From NCBI GenBank assembly GCA_963772065.1, contig CAVYVZ010000008.1, forward strand, positions 124,001 to 188,000: DNA of 64,000 bases, given 5' to 3'. Below the pieces are notes generated by a model. The model was given only the letters and a program-made list of their open reading frames with translations. It ran no database searches and had not been told where the DNA came from. The position numbers were made by a program, and so were the translations under genes. Each line of letters opens with the position of its first letter. The first letter of the stretch is position 1. Shown one piece after another: positions 28,415-38,186 of this stretch. This DNA is from CAVYVZ01 sp963772065. Lineage in GTDB: Bacteria; Acidobacteriota; Vicinamibacteria; Vicinamibacterales; UBA2999.

Positions 28415-28935
28415 TCATTTCTTGAACGTGCACGTGCCACGGTAATCGACGAGACCGTTGCCTTCCGGCGTCTTGGCGCCGGTTCCGACCACCACCAGAT
28501 CGCAACGGATCTTTGGACCGGCGATCCTGTTGGACAGGTGGACCTCGCCTGATTCCAGCCCACCAGTGTTGAGGTCGACCTCGAAGCGGAACTCGTCGTC
28601 ATGGAGGAGAACCGGAGCGGACCCGAGCACGGTTCCAGAGAACACCTGGTGCCCGGTGTTCACCAACGTGCCCTTGGCGAAGTCGAAAACAGAGATGGGA
28701 TGATACAGAACACGTCCCTTCAGATCGCCACTGAGCTCGATGATGTCCGTGCTGCGCTGGATCATTCCTGTTTCAGTCGGCGTCTGCGAATGGACGATCG
28801 CCGTCGTGAAGAAATGCACGGCGCTGCCGGAGACGGAGCGGGTTACTGGTTCCGCTCCGTCGTGAACCCCTGTGGCTGCAGCCATCGCGCACGTGAGACC
28901 AATCACGAAATGAGCGCTGTTAGAATCTGCCGCAT
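28415..28935 (-). CDS. Exported protein of unknown function, probable early frameshift
   Basis: The conserved-looking body (FFTTAIVHSQTPTETG, then GRVLYHPISVFDFAKGTLVNTGHQVFSGTV and PKIRCDLVVVGTG) is strand-rich and ends in RGTCTFKK. The ATG at 28935 has a strong GGAGGAGAG upstream and begins a signal peptide (MRQILTALI...), but it hits a TGA after ten codons. One base missing near 28910 would join it to VIGLTCAMAAATG in the body frame and give a clean leader. Without that repair the frame would have to start inside the leader. It is divergent from the TolB/TPR regulator at 29058 (122 bases), a likely regulatory pair. Confidence 0.55.
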
Positions 28936-29057
28936 GGTGACTCTCCTCCTCGGTGAGGCACGCTACGCGTCCGCCGAGGGTCCAGCAAGCGCCATGAAGG
29001 GCCATCGCGTCGACGGCTCACTTTGGCCACCTTTGGCCAGGTCGTGAGATAGAGACA

Positions 29058-30674
29058 TTGTCAGGAGCTCCCGCCGACCGTCTCGAGTCGTGGAAGGAGA
29101 TCGCCGCGTACCTCAATCGCGGCGTGCGGACGGTACGCCGATGGGAGACCGAGGAAGGTCTGCCGGTGCACCGCCATGTGCACCGCACGCTCGGCAGCGT
29201 CTACGCGTACAGGTCGGAGATCGACGCCTGGCGTGAGAGTCGTCCCGCTCGCCAGGGACGACCGGCGTCGATCGCGGTGCTGCCGTTCGCCAACCTGAGC
29301 ATCGAACCGGAGAACGCCTACTTCGCGGATGGACTTACCGAGGAGGTGATTGCCGATCTGTCGAAGCTGCGGTCACTTCACGTCATCTCACGCACCTCGT
29401 CGATGGCGTTCAAGGACACGAAGAAGGACGTGAAGACGATTGCTCGCGAACTGGGCGTTCGCTACATCCTCCAGGGGAGCGTGCGACGGGCAGGCACGCA
29501 GCTGCGGATCGGCGCGCAGCTCATTGATGCGAGCACCGACGACCACTTGTGGGCCGAGAACTACGACGGCACGCTCGAAGACGTCTTTGCAATCCAGGAA
29601 CAGCTCGCTCGAGTGATCGTCGCGGCCCTCGAGCTCCGGCTCACCGATGACGAACAACGACAGCTCGCGGAACGCCCGATCCCCGACCTGCACGCCTACG
29701 AATGCTATCTCCGAGCACGCCACGAAGCATGGCGCTGGCGGCGCGATGCGATCGACCATGCCATCCAGCTCCTGCGCAACGGCCTCGCGATCGTTGGCGA
29801 CAACGCCCGGCTTTACGCCGCGCTCGGCCACGCGTATCTCCAGTACCGGGAAGCCGGCATCGACTTCAGCGAACGTCCGCTCGACGAGGCCGAGGTGTGC
29901 GCACGCAGGGTCTTCGCGCTCGAGCCAAGGTCCGCACCGGGATTTCGGCTGCGCGGCTGGATCCAGTACTCCCGCGGGCAGATTCAGGACGCCGTTCGCA
30001 ACCTGAAAGCGGCGCTCGAGATCGATCCGAATGACGCCGACACGCTGCTTCTTCTGTGCAACTGCTACCTGATTTCAGGGAAGGTTCCGGCCGCCCGGCC
30101 GCTGATTGCCCGGTTACAAACGCTGGATCCCCTGACGCCCGTGACCCGCTGCCTGCCAGGGTTTGCCGATGCATCGGAAGGCAAGTTTCAGTCGGCGATC
30201 GAACCGTATCGGCAGATGTTCGACATGGATCCGGGCAATCCGATGGCGCGTCTGTTCTACCTCTGGGTCCTGGCCATCAATGGGCGCCACGATGCCGTCG
30301 CCACCACCCTGGAAGGCTTTCCACACGAGATGCGCGACACCGTTCCGGCTCGGGTGGCGCGGTTCCTCGCGCTTGCGCTTGCTGGCAATCGGCAGGACGC
30401 GTTGGCAATGGTGACGGCTGACATCGAGGCCGTCGCGACCGCCAGCGAGATGTTCGCGCGGTTTCTTGCGCAGGGCTACGCGAGGGCTGGCGTGCCGGAC
30501 CGTGCGCTTCACTGGCTCGCGATCGCGATCGGTCGCGGCTTCATCAACTACCCCTTCCTCGCCCGATACGATCCTTCCTTCGAGAGCCTGCGGGGCGATC
30601 CGCGATTCCAGCAGTTGCTGGAGACCGTTCGCGAGCGGTGGCTGAGATTCGACGTCACATCAGCGAGCGAGTAG
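29058..30674 (+). CDS. HTH/TolB-like/TPR regulatory protein
   Basis: Residues 1-60 form an excisionase/MerR-like helix-turn-helix (SWKEIAAYLNRGVRTVRRWETEEGLP). Residues about 70-195 form a TolB/FlgO-like domain (SIAVLPFANLS, YFADGLTEEVIADLSKL, GVRYILQGSVRRAG). The remainder is TPR-type helical repeat up to residue 525. This architecture is frequent in Acidobacteriota and is thought to regulate transcription, with the adenylate-cyclase-associated version replaced here by DNA binding. The start is TTG at 29058; an ATG is not available before the HTH. It is divergent from the exported protein gene. Confidence 0.82.
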   Translation: MSGAPADRLESWKEIAAYLNRGVRTVRRWETEEGLPVHRHVHRTLGSVYAYRSEIDAWRESRPARQGRPASIAVLPFANLSIEPENAYFADGLTEEVIADLSKLRSLHVISRTSSMAFKDTKKDVKTIARELGVRYILQGSVRRAGTQLRIGAQLIDASTDDHLWAENYDGTLEDVFAIQEQLARVIVAALELRLTDDEQRQLAERPIPDLHAYECYLRARHEAWRWRRDAIDHAIQLLRNGLAIVGDNARLYAALGHAYLQYREAGIDFSERPLDEAEVCARRVFALEPRSAPGFRLRGWIQYSRGQIQDAVRNLKAALEIDPNDADTLLLLCNCYLISGKVPAARPLIARLQTLDPLTPVTRCLPGFADASEGKFQSAIEPYRQMFDMDPGNPMARLFYLWVLAINGRHDAVATTLEGFPHEMRDTVPARVARFLALALAGNRQDALAMVTADIEAVATASEMFARFLAQGYARAGVPDRALHWLAIAIGRGFINYPFLARYDPSFESLRGDPRFQQLLETVRERWLRFDVTSASE

Positions 30675-30774
30675 CGCAGCTCTGCTGGCACTGAGGCTTC
30701 ATTGCAAGACTGTTAGGCCGGGCCGCATCCGACGTTAGGAGTTTGTACATCGAACCCAGACTAGGAGGCCTGCG

Positions 30775-32001
30775 ATGACAAACAGCTACGGAAGATTGCT
30801 GAAGCGTGGAGTTTTGTGGACAGCCGCGTCACTGGTGCCGACCATGTGTGTTGCGCTGCTGCAGGCTCAGGACAACCTTATGCAGACGCCGGTGGTCAGC
30901 GGAGCCCAGGCGGCTGTCATGACGGACATGGCTCTCGTTGCCGCAGCACGCGGCTGGACGCTCGAGCAGGCTGTGGCGCATCGCGCCCTCGCCGACAGTT
31001 TCGGGCGGATTCAGGAGCAGCTGGCGACGGATCGGCCGGGTTTGTACGCTGGCGCCGAGCTCTCGGCGGTGCCGGACGGTGCGCCAACCCTGTACATCAA
31101 GGGCAGGGCCGATGAGTTCGTGCGGCAGGTGGTCCAGTCCGCCGGGTTCCCGATCGACGTGATTGAGGGCCGGCCGTTTTCCTGGAGAGAGCTCGAGGCG
31201 CGGTCGATTCGGTTGAACCGACGGCTCGCCGGCCTCGGTTTTCGGGACATCGTCACCTCCTTTGACGAGACGACATCCAACGTCGAGGCCGTCGTGAAAC
31301 GTGGACCTGCCATGGCCGCCGTCCGTGCCGAGCACGTGCGGGCGAGGCTGCCCGCGGAGTTCCGCAGCGGTGTCAGGTTGCAGCTCGTCGACGAAGACAT
31401 CGCCATCGACGAGCACGCGTATGGCGGTATGTGGGTGCGCGATGACGGGGTCAACCTGTGCACCAGTGGATGGGCGGTCACCAACGGCGTCACCACCGGC
31501 GTCACGACCGCCGGACACTGCACTGGCATCAACCAGATCGTCGAGCCCGGTGTCGGCGTCCACGCTCTCGCCCACCGGGCTGAGCATCGCGGGCAATGGG
31601 GCGACGTGGAATGGAAGACCTCCACTCACATCGAGCCGGACGATTTCTTTGCATCTGCCGCGGATATCCGTGACGTCGCCGCCGTCGAACCCCGGGCGAA
31701 CATCACCGTCGGTGAGGCGATCTGCGTCTACGGCCGGTCATCCAACGCCCGGGACTGCAGCCACACGGTGTTCCGCACGTCGATCTCGTGCACCAACAAC
31801 GGTGTGTTCAACGATCGTCTGGTTGCCATGAACGCGAAGAACACCACGATCGGTGGGGACAGCGGCGGCGGCTGGTCGTTCGGCGTCACCGCCTATGGGT
31901 CGCACAAGGGCGGCTGTACTGTCAACAATGTGTTGCGCAATGTGTTCAGCGTCGCCGACCTCTATGACGAGGCGCTCGGTGTCACGGTGCGCACGAACTA
32001 G
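30775..32001 (+). CDS. Exported chymotrypsin-like serine protease (streptogrisin-like)
   Basis: A leader (about residues 12-32) is followed by a proregion of about 170 residues and then a trypsin-fold domain with the full triad: TAGHC near residue 247, GDVEW near 276 and GDSGGGW near 363. Cysteines flank the histidine and serine loops as in S1 bacterial proteases of the streptogrisin/alpha-lytic kind. The long proregion fits those enzymes, which need it to fold. An AGGAGG precedes the ATG. It is a single-gene unit convergent with the metallohydrolase gene. Confidence 0.88.
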   Translation: MTNSYGRLLKRGVLWTAASLVPTMCVALLQAQDNLMQTPVVSGAQAAVMTDMALVAAARGWTLEQAVAHRALADSFGRIQEQLATDRPGLYAGAELSAVPDGAPTLYIKGRADEFVRQVVQSAGFPIDVIEGRPFSWRELEARSIRLNRRLAGLGFRDIVTSFDETTSNVEAVVKRGPAMAAVRAEHVRARLPAEFRSGVRLQLVDEDIAIDEHAYGGMWVRDDGVNLCTSGWAVTNGVTTGVTTAGHCTGINQIVEPGVGVHALAHRAEHRGQWGDVEWKTSTHIEPDDFFASAADIRDVAAVEPRANITVGEAICVYGRSSNARDCSHTVFRTSISCTNNGVFNDRLVAMNAKNTTIGGDSGGGWSFGVTAYGSHKGGCTVNNVLRNVFSVADLYDEALGVTVRTN

Positions 32002-32023
32002 CACCGCCGCGTCGGTAGCGCAG

Positions 32024-33337
32024 CTACTTGGGAGGCAGAATGATCTTGTCGACCGGGCGGATCCCATAGTCCTTCGGCATCTTCGTGTAGTCCGTGCCGG
32101 TGCGGGCGTTCCAGTCCCATTCGACCCGCCCGGCCTTCAAGGTCATCTCGCACGTGAGCCGCCGATCTCCTTCGAACGTTCCACGGGCTCCATCCGCATA
32201 TCTGAACGGCCCTTGCAGAACGCGCAGGACGGCGATATCCGCCTCGGCGCCGACGGCGAGATGCCCCAGCTCCGGATGTTGAATCGCCTTGGCCGGACTG
32301 GCGGTGGACTGCCGGATCACCTCCTGCAGAGGCACGCCCATCACGAGGAGCTTCGACATCGTCGTGAGCATGTCCATCATCGCGCCGTTCATGCTGCCCG
32401 TATGGAGATCGGTGGAGATGGTGTCGGGATAGAACCCCTGCTGAACCGCCGGCACCGCGTTCCTGAACACGAAGCTCCCTCCGCCGTGACCGACGTCGAA
32501 GAGGACGCCGCGCGCGCGGGCCTGCTTCAGATACTCGAGCAGCTTGCCGTTCCCGTCGACGTACGGAACCGGGCCGCGGAACATGTGGGTGCTGATGTCG
32601 CCGGGCCGCAGACGCTCGGTGACCAGCTTGTAATAGGGCCGCTCCTCCCGGAAGTAGCCGAAGTCCACCATGACCGGGATCTTCGCCATGGTGCCGGCTT
32701 CAACCGCGCGATCCACGGAAACCCATTCCGGACCCTGATAGTGCGCGGATTTGATCCCGACCACCACGTCGCGATGCTTCGTCGCCATGTCGGCGGTGGC
32801 CTTCGCGTCCATGTCATGGACGTTCTGCTCCGGAACATCCGTCATCATTCCCAACCCGGCGATGTTCAGCATGGCGAAGACGCGCGTTCGGGCGCGATCG
32901 ATCACGCGGTTTCGAAAGTCCTCGAAGTTGCGCCACCCCGAGCTCCCCGCGTCCACCATCGTCGTCACGCCCGAACGAAAGCTGAATCCGTCGGGCAGCA
33001 CGCTGTTGTCGCCGGCCCAGGCGTCCTTCATGCCGGTCGTGGCGAAGACGTGGACGTGCGCGTCGATGAGACCCGGGGTGACGTACAGGCCGCCGACATC
33101 GACAACCGTGCGTGCCTCCGCCGGATTGATGCCGGCGCGCACCGCCGCGATCTTGCCGTCGGCGACCGCTACATCCATGACCGCATCGACCTGGTTGCGC
33201 GGATCGATGACGTGTCCGCCCTTGAGGAGGATCTGATAGCGCTGTTGAGCGTCGGCGGCTGGAACGGCGAGTAGGAGGACGATCAGCGCGAGCGAGAATC
33301 GGACAATCGGGTTCGGCATGCGCTCATTGTCGTTCAT
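32024..33337 (-). CDS. Exported amidohydrolase/deacetylase-family metallohydrolase
   Basis: A signal peptide (ending PAADAQ) precedes an amidohydrolase barrel. The metal motif HVH lies in GLIDAHVHVF near residue 95, with a probable bridging Lys in GIKSAHYQG near 197, His in FDVGHGGG near 283 and Asp in STDLHTGS near 311. It belongs to the dihydroorotase/amidohydrolase deacetylase branch; substrate unknown. Its ATG overlaps the stop of the upstream membrane-protein gene by four bases, so both are likely one operon. Confidence 0.85.
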   Translation of the reverse strand: MNDNERMPNPIVRFSLALIVLLLAVPAADAQQRYQILLKGGHVIDPRNQVDAVMDVAVADGKIAAVRAGINPAEARTVVDVGGLYVTPGLIDAHVHVFATTGMKDAWAGDNSVLPDGFSFRSGVTTMVDAGSSGWRNFEDFRNRVIDRARTRVFAMLNIAGLGMMTDVPEQNVHDMDAKATADMATKHRDVVVGIKSAHYQGPEWVSVDRAVEAGTMAKIPVMVDFGYFREERPYYKLVTERLRPGDISTHMFRGPVPYVDGNGKLLEYLKQARARGVLFDVGHGGGSFVFRNAVPAVQQGFYPDTISTDLHTGSMNGAMMDMLTTMSKLLVMGVPLQEVIRQSTASPAKAIQHPELGHLAVGAEADIAVLRVLQGPFRYADGARGTFEGDRRLTCEMTLKAGRVEWDWNARTGTDYTKMPKDYGIRPVDKIILPPK

Positions 33338-33846
33338 TTCAATTTGTGGTCCTCCCCTCTCGCCTCGTCGATCCCTTCCGGCTCCAGTTCTTCGACCGAT
33401 CGATTCAGGCGGACGAACGCACCCCAGGCGGCGAGGAGCGCGGCGGCCCCAACGGCAATCGACGCGGCGTGTGGCAGCGTCTCGGGGCGTTCATGGAGCG
33501 CCTGCACGACGGCGACGAGGCTTTCGATCGCCAGCGCCACCACGACGACAACGAGAAACCTCGAAAGATATCGGCGCACGCGCGTCGGGGCGCTGACGTG
33601 AACCCGCCGCACCACCTCTTCCTCGATGACGGTCTGTGCCATCTCCAGGGCAAGAAGGGCGACGGCCAGCATCCCGATGCTCTCGATCGCCGTTGCGGCG
33701 CGAGCGGCTACGCCATGTGATTCGCGCGGGGCCACGGCGTCCCACAGTTCGAGGACCGCGAAGCCCGTGAGGGTGACAGCCGCGATACCGAAGAGAAGCG
33801 CTATGGCCGCGTAGGCGACGGTGAACAGCGGGAGGATCGCCTTCAT
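33334..33846 (-). CDS. Membrane protein of unknown function
   Basis: 170 residues with helices AYAAIALLFGIAAVTLTGFAVLEL, GMLAVALLALEMAQTV, FLVVVVVALAIESLVAVVQAL and AASIAVGAAALLAAWGAFV. A basic cytosolic loop (RRVHVSAPTRVRRYLSR) follows the second helix, and the C-terminus is acidic. The start at 33846 places the first helix at the N-terminus; an upstream frame from 34017 adds unlike residues. It is translationally coupled to the metallohydrolase gene. No family was assigned. Confidence 0.65.
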   Translation of the reverse strand: MKAILPLFTVAYAAIALLFGIAAVTLTGFAVLELWDAVAPRESHGVAARAATAIESIGMLAVALLALEMAQTVIEEEVVRRVHVSAPTRVRRYLSRFLVVVVVALAIESLVAVVQALHERPETLPHAASIAVGAAALLAAWGAFVRLNRSVEELEPEGIDEARGEDHKLK

Positions 33847-34160
33847 GGCACCATCATCTGCTAAATCTTTCGGCTGTCGTAGACCCAGTGCAGGACTGCC
33901 TGGCGCTGTCTCCGCAGTCGAGGTCGCGTGTCTCGCAGTTCTTCTGAATCGCCCGCACCAGCTCGATGGAAACTCCTCGCAGCAGTCGGTCATGTACTTC
34001 CCACCGAACTGCAGCATCTGCCGCGGCGTCAGCTCGGGCTCGAAGCCTGGCGCGAAGTTGCGGCTTTCCGGCCTTCTTATCCTCGATCGATCAGAGGAGA
34101 ATGTGCCCTGACAGGAATTTGGTTCAGCCGTCGCGGCATCTGGTCACAGCATTTGATCCT

Positions 34161-35987
34161 ATGGCAAACCGCTACGCGCCCATTGAGGACTACGGGATCA
34201 TCGGCGACCTCCACACAGTCGCGCTGGTGGGCAAGGACGGATCGATCGATTTCCTTTGCCTTCCGTCGTTCGACTCGCCGTCGGTCTTCGCTGCCCTCCT
34301 CGACGCCGATCGCGGCGGCCGCTTCCAGATCGCGCCGCAGCTCGACGATGCGGTGCATAGGCAGCTGTATCTGCCCGACACCAACGTGCTGCTCACCCGG
34401 TTCCTCTCCGACGGCGGCGTCGCCGAGGTGTCCGACTTCATGCCGGTAGAGGACGCGGGCATCGCACACAACCTGGTGCGTCGCGCGAAGACGGTCCGCG
34501 GCGAGCTCCGTTTCTCGATGCGCTGCGTTCCGCGCTTCGACTACGCCCGCGCCACGCACACGGCGGAGCGTCGCAGCGACACGGAAATCCTTTTCGTCGG
34601 CCGCTCTGGCGCGCGCGAGCTGGTGCTGCGGCTGCGCTCGTCGGTCCCGATGCAGCTCGCGGAAGGCGCCGCGGTGGCCGAATTCACGCTCGGCGCCGAC
34701 GAATCGGCGTGGTTCGTCCTCGAGGTGGTGATGGCGGACGAGGCGTCACCCAGCGAGCACGCCGACTACGTGAGCGACGCGTTCAAGGAAACCGTGAACT
34801 TCTGGCGTGGCTGGATCGGTCGCAGCACCTACAAGAACCGCTGGCGCGAGATGGTCAATCGTTCCGCGCTCGTGTTGAAGCTCCTCACCTCGAGGGAGCA
34901 CGGCTCGATCGTGGCGGCGCCCACTTTCGGGTTGCCCGAGAACATCGGCGGCGTGCGCAACTGGGACTACCGCTATTCGTGGATCCGCGACTCGTCGTTC
35001 ACCCTCTACGGACTCATGCGGCTCGGCTACACCAGCGAGGCCGCGGAGTTCATGCGCTGGATGATGGCGCGCTGCCAGGAGCTGACACCGGACGGCTCGC
35101 TTCAGATCATGTACGCCATCGACGGCCGTCGCGTCCTCGGCGAGGAAACGCTGGACCACCTCGAAGGCTACATGGGCTCGCGTCCCGTCCGCATTGGCAA
35201 CGCCGCTCACACTCACCTTCAGCTCGACATCTACGGTGAGTTGATGGACGCGGTGTACCTGTACGACAAGTACGGCTCTCCGATCGGCTACGACGAATGG
35301 ATGACCATCGTCCGGCTGATCGACTGGGTGTGCGAGCACTGGCGGGAGAAGGACGAGAGCATCTGGGAGGTGCGAGGCGGTCGCCGCGAGTTCCTCTACT
35401 CCCGGGTGATGTGCTGGGTCGCGATCGACCGGGCGATCCGCCTCGCAAACAGACGCTCGTTCCCGGCGCCCTTCCCTCGCTGGTACGATGCGCGGGACAC
35501 CATCTACCGCGACATCTACGAACGCTTCTGGGACCCGGCGCGCCGCGGCTTCGTCCAGCACCCGGGGGCGACGACGTTCGATGCCTCAGCGCTGCTCATG
35601 CCCCTGGTGCGCTTCGTGTCGCCGACCGACCCGCGGTGGATCGACACGCTGCGCGGCATCGAGCAGGAGCTGGTCAGCGACTCGTTGGTCTATCGCTATC
35701 GTCTCGGGGAGAGTTTCTCGGACGGCCTCACCGGTCAGGAGGGCACGTTCTCGATGTGCTCGTTCTGGTACGTCGAATGCCTGTCACGGATGGGCGATCT
35801 CCACAAGGCGCGGTTCTTCTTCGAGAAGATGCTCGGCTATGCGAATCACCTGGGGCTGTACGGCGAGGAGCTGGGCCCGCGTGCGCAGCACCTCGGCAAC
35901 TTCCCGCAGGCCTTCACGCACCTCGCGCTGATCAGCGCCGCCTACGATCTCGATCGGCGGCTCTCGGCCGCTGGCCACGCCGGCTGA
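34161..35987 (+). CDS. Glycoside hydrolase family 15 (glucoamylase/trehalase-like)
   Basis: The N-terminal beta domain begins IEDYGIIGDLHTVALVGKDGSIDFLCLPSFDSPSVFAALLD, which is typical of bacterial GH15 enzymes. The (alpha/alpha)6 barrel follows with NWDYRYSWIRDSSF near residue 268 and the late YGEELGP and LGNFPQAFTHLALI segments, where the catalytic Glu pair is expected. Full family length of 608 residues. It has no signal peptide, so it acts on cytosolic alpha-glucans, maltodextrin or trehalose; which one cannot be told. The start at 34161 is an ATG two codons before the conserved domain. The gene stands alone. Confidence 0.9.
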   Translation: MANRYAPIEDYGIIGDLHTVALVGKDGSIDFLCLPSFDSPSVFAALLDADRGGRFQIAPQLDDAVHRQLYLPDTNVLLTRFLSDGGVAEVSDFMPVEDAGIAHNLVRRAKTVRGELRFSMRCVPRFDYARATHTAERRSDTEILFVGRSGARELVLRLRSSVPMQLAEGAAVAEFTLGADESAWFVLEVVMADEASPSEHADYVSDAFKETVNFWRGWIGRSTYKNRWREMVNRSALVLKLLTSREHGSIVAAPTFGLPENIGGVRNWDYRYSWIRDSSFTLYGLMRLGYTSEAAEFMRWMMARCQELTPDGSLQIMYAIDGRRVLGEETLDHLEGYMGSRPVRIGNAAHTHLQLDIYGELMDAVYLYDKYGSPIGYDEWMTIVRLIDWVCEHWREKDESIWEVRGGRREFLYSRVMCWVAIDRAIRLANRRSFPAPFPRWYDARDTIYRDIYERFWDPARRGFVQHPGATTFDASALLMPLVRFVSPTDPRWIDTLRGIEQELVSDSLVYRYRLGESFSDGLTGQEGTFSMCSFWYVECLSRMGDLHKARFFFEKMLGYANHLGLYGEELGPRAQHLGNFPQAFTHLALISAAYDLDRRLSAAGHAG

Positions 35988-36086
35988 TTCAGGTGTTCAA
36001 CATTAGACAGACACCCAGGCGCGGCGCCGCCACCATCCGCACATCCCCCACGTGCGGCAACACCGGATTCGAGATCGGAGCGATTT

Positions 36087-38096
36087 ATGAAAACTGCGGA
36101 TTACACCGACCTGGACACACAACCGGCGGAGCACGCGCGCTCCGACTCCCCGGTCCTCGAGGCACGCGCCCACGCCGCCCTGCTGGCCGATGGGCTGCGG
36201 GTCGCCACCAAGTTCGGCCGCGTCGACGTCATCGGTCCGCGGGCGCTGCGAGGGGCGGTCAACGGTGTCTATTCGCTGGCGCAATGGCAATCGGGATTCA
36301 AACAGCAGAACGACCGCGGCAGCTGCTGGGCGTTTGCCGGCGCCGCGGCGCTGGAGGCGGCGTATCGGCGCAAATACAACATGCTGATTGACGTGTCGGA
36401 GGAATACGTCTTTCACATGGGCAAGGCGTTCGCGCTGAATCGCAACACCAGCGGCGCTGTGGTGCAACCAGTTGAAAACAACACATCCTTGACCGGGTTT
36501 CAGGGCAGCGGCGACATCGCGCAAAAAATTTCAGAGAACGCCGTTGCGCCGGAGGATACGGCGCCCTACCTGCAAAGCCAGCAGGCGCTGCTGGACATCC
36601 TGCCCGTGCTGGGGTTTGCCGGCATCGGGTCGTTGGCGAGCCAGGAGGATTTCGACGCCGTCGAGTTCTGCGAGCAGCACATTCCGCTGCTGGCACGCGT
36701 GAACGCACGCTACCGGGCGACCGGATGGGGATCGCTCGGCAACAGCCCGAGCGTCACCGCGCTGGAGAACACGATCCTCGCTGACCGCGAGGTCATCTGC
36801 GACGTCTTTCACTTGACGGCGCCGATGGGCGGGCATGTGCTGCTGCTCATCGGATTCGACCGCAACCGAAAGGTGTTCTTCGCAAAGAACCACTGGGGAG
36901 AGGGTCAGTTCATCGAGATTGCCTATAACAACGATCCGAACTGGCGGATTGATTCGGGCTGGTACATCACGGATGTCGTCGATCCCACCTACGTGCAGAG
37001 CGAGGCCTGTTGGCTGGGCAACTGGCGGGCCGATGTGGGGAATGCATCGTTCCGGATCCTCCTCCGGCGTTCCGAGGACTTCGCGAGCCCTGGCGCGCCG
37101 ACCAAGCTGGGGACGGCTTACCTGGGCGACGGGCCGCATGACGTGAACGGCGTGTTCTCGAACGGCGGCGCGCATCTGCGCATGTTCGTGGCACCCACCA
37201 CGGCGCCCGTCCCGACCGGCACGCTGAGCGGCTGGCAGATCGACGCCGATCTGAACTTCGCCGACATCTACAACGCTGCCGGCCACGCCGGAGCGGACGC
37301 CGTGGCGCTGTCGCGGTTCAACACCCGCTTTGCGGGGCTGTTCGACAAAGGTGACGGATCCGCCTGGCAGGCGCGGCACGGGATGACTGCGGAGGCCTAT
37401 CAGGCGACGTTCGACGTATTGGTCCACCAGGGCTATCGGCTGACCTATGTCTGCGGCTACAGCGAGGGAACGAGGGCGCGGTACAACGCGGTCTGGCAGA
37501 TGTCCGACGGCCCTGCGTGGCAGGCGCGGCACGGGCTGACGAACGATCAATATCAACTGGCGTTCGACACGCTGCTGCAGCAAGGCTTCCGCCTCGTGTG
37601 CGTCAGCGGGTATGCCGAGAACGGCGAGGCCCGATACGCCGGAATCTGGGAGCAGCGCGAAGGCGCCGACTGGCAGGCGCGGCACGGGCTGTCGCGAAGC
37701 CAGTACCAACAGACCTTCGACCAGATGGCGGCCGACGGCTTCGCGCCGGTGCAGGTCTGCGGCTACCGCGTGAATGTCGATGTACGTTTCGCGGCGATCT
37801 GGGAGCGGCGTCCCGGCCTCAGCTGGATCGGCCGGCACGGACTCACGTCGAGCGAATATCAGAAAGAGTTCGACCAGCAGCTGGCCGCGGGCTTCCGCCT
37901 GGTATCGGTGAGCGGCTACAGCGACACCGGGATCGCCCGGTATGCTGCAATCTGGTACGACGGCTACTCGGGCGAATGGCAGGCGCGCCACGGCCTGGAC
38001 GCCGTCGCGTATCAGCACGCGTTCGACGACCTGGCCACGCATGGGTTCCGGCCAGTGCAGGTGTGCGGCTACGGTGATGGGTTCTATCCGGCGTAA
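36087..38096 (+). CDS. Papain-like cysteine protease with five C-terminal 51-residue repeats
   Basis: Residues about 55-290 form a C1-type domain: GSCWAF with the nucleophile at about residue 80, GGHVLLLIG with the His near 248 and KNHWGEG with the Asn near 267. The C-terminal 245 residues hold five units of exactly 51 residues, each starting W(Q)ARHG and containing YQ..FD, GFR/GYR and CGY or SGY, plus a partial unit before them. They match the bacterial tandem repeat domain (BTRD1) also seen with polyglycine-hydrolase-like serine proteins. No signal peptide is visible. The repeats may bind substrate or cell surface; this is inference. Confidence 0.82.
   Translation: MKTADYTDLDTQPAEHARSDSPVLEARAHAALLADGLRVATKFGRVDVIGPRALRGAVNGVYSLAQWQSGFKQQNDRGSCWAFAGAAALEAAYRRKYNMLIDVSEEYVFHMGKAFALNRNTSGAVVQPVENNTSLTGFQGSGDIAQKISENAVAPEDTAPYLQSQQALLDILPVLGFAGIGSLASQEDFDAVEFCEQHIPLLARVNARYRATGWGSLGNSPSVTALENTILADREVICDVFHLTAPMGGHVLLLIGFDRNRKVFFAKNHWGEGQFIEIAYNNDPNWRIDSGWYITDVVDPTYVQSEACWLGNWRADVGNASFRILLRRSEDFASPGAPTKLGTAYLGDGPHDVNGVFSNGGAHLRMFVAPTTAPVPTGTLSGWQIDADLNFADIYNAAGHAGADAVALSRFNTRFAGLFDKGDGSAWQARHGMTAEAYQATFDVLVHQGYRLTYVCGYSEGTRARYNAVWQMSDGPAWQARHGLTNDQYQLAFDTLLQQGFRLVCVSGYAENGEARYAGIWEQREGADWQARHGLSRSQYQQTFDQMAADGFAPVQVCGYRVNVDVRFAAIWERRPGLSWIGRHGLTSSEYQKEFDQQLAAGFRLVSVSGYSDTGIARYAAIWYDGYSGEWQARHGLDAVAYQHAFDDLATHGFRPVQVCGYGDGFYPA
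37365..38093 (+). repeat. Five 153-bp tandem coding repeats (BTRD1-like)
   Basis: The Trp codons opening each unit lie at 37365, 37518, 37671, 37824 and 37977, exactly 153 bases apart. Units share the TGGCAGGCGCGGCACGG start (unit four is divergent at that place). The fifth is cut short by the gene end. Confidence 0.9.
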
Positions 38097-38186
38097 GCCG
38101 AGCGACTACGTCGCGTCGATGGGCGCCGCGCCGAAACGCGGCGCCTATTCTGCGACGGTATGGGCCCAAAAATCAGCGCTTGCTAC

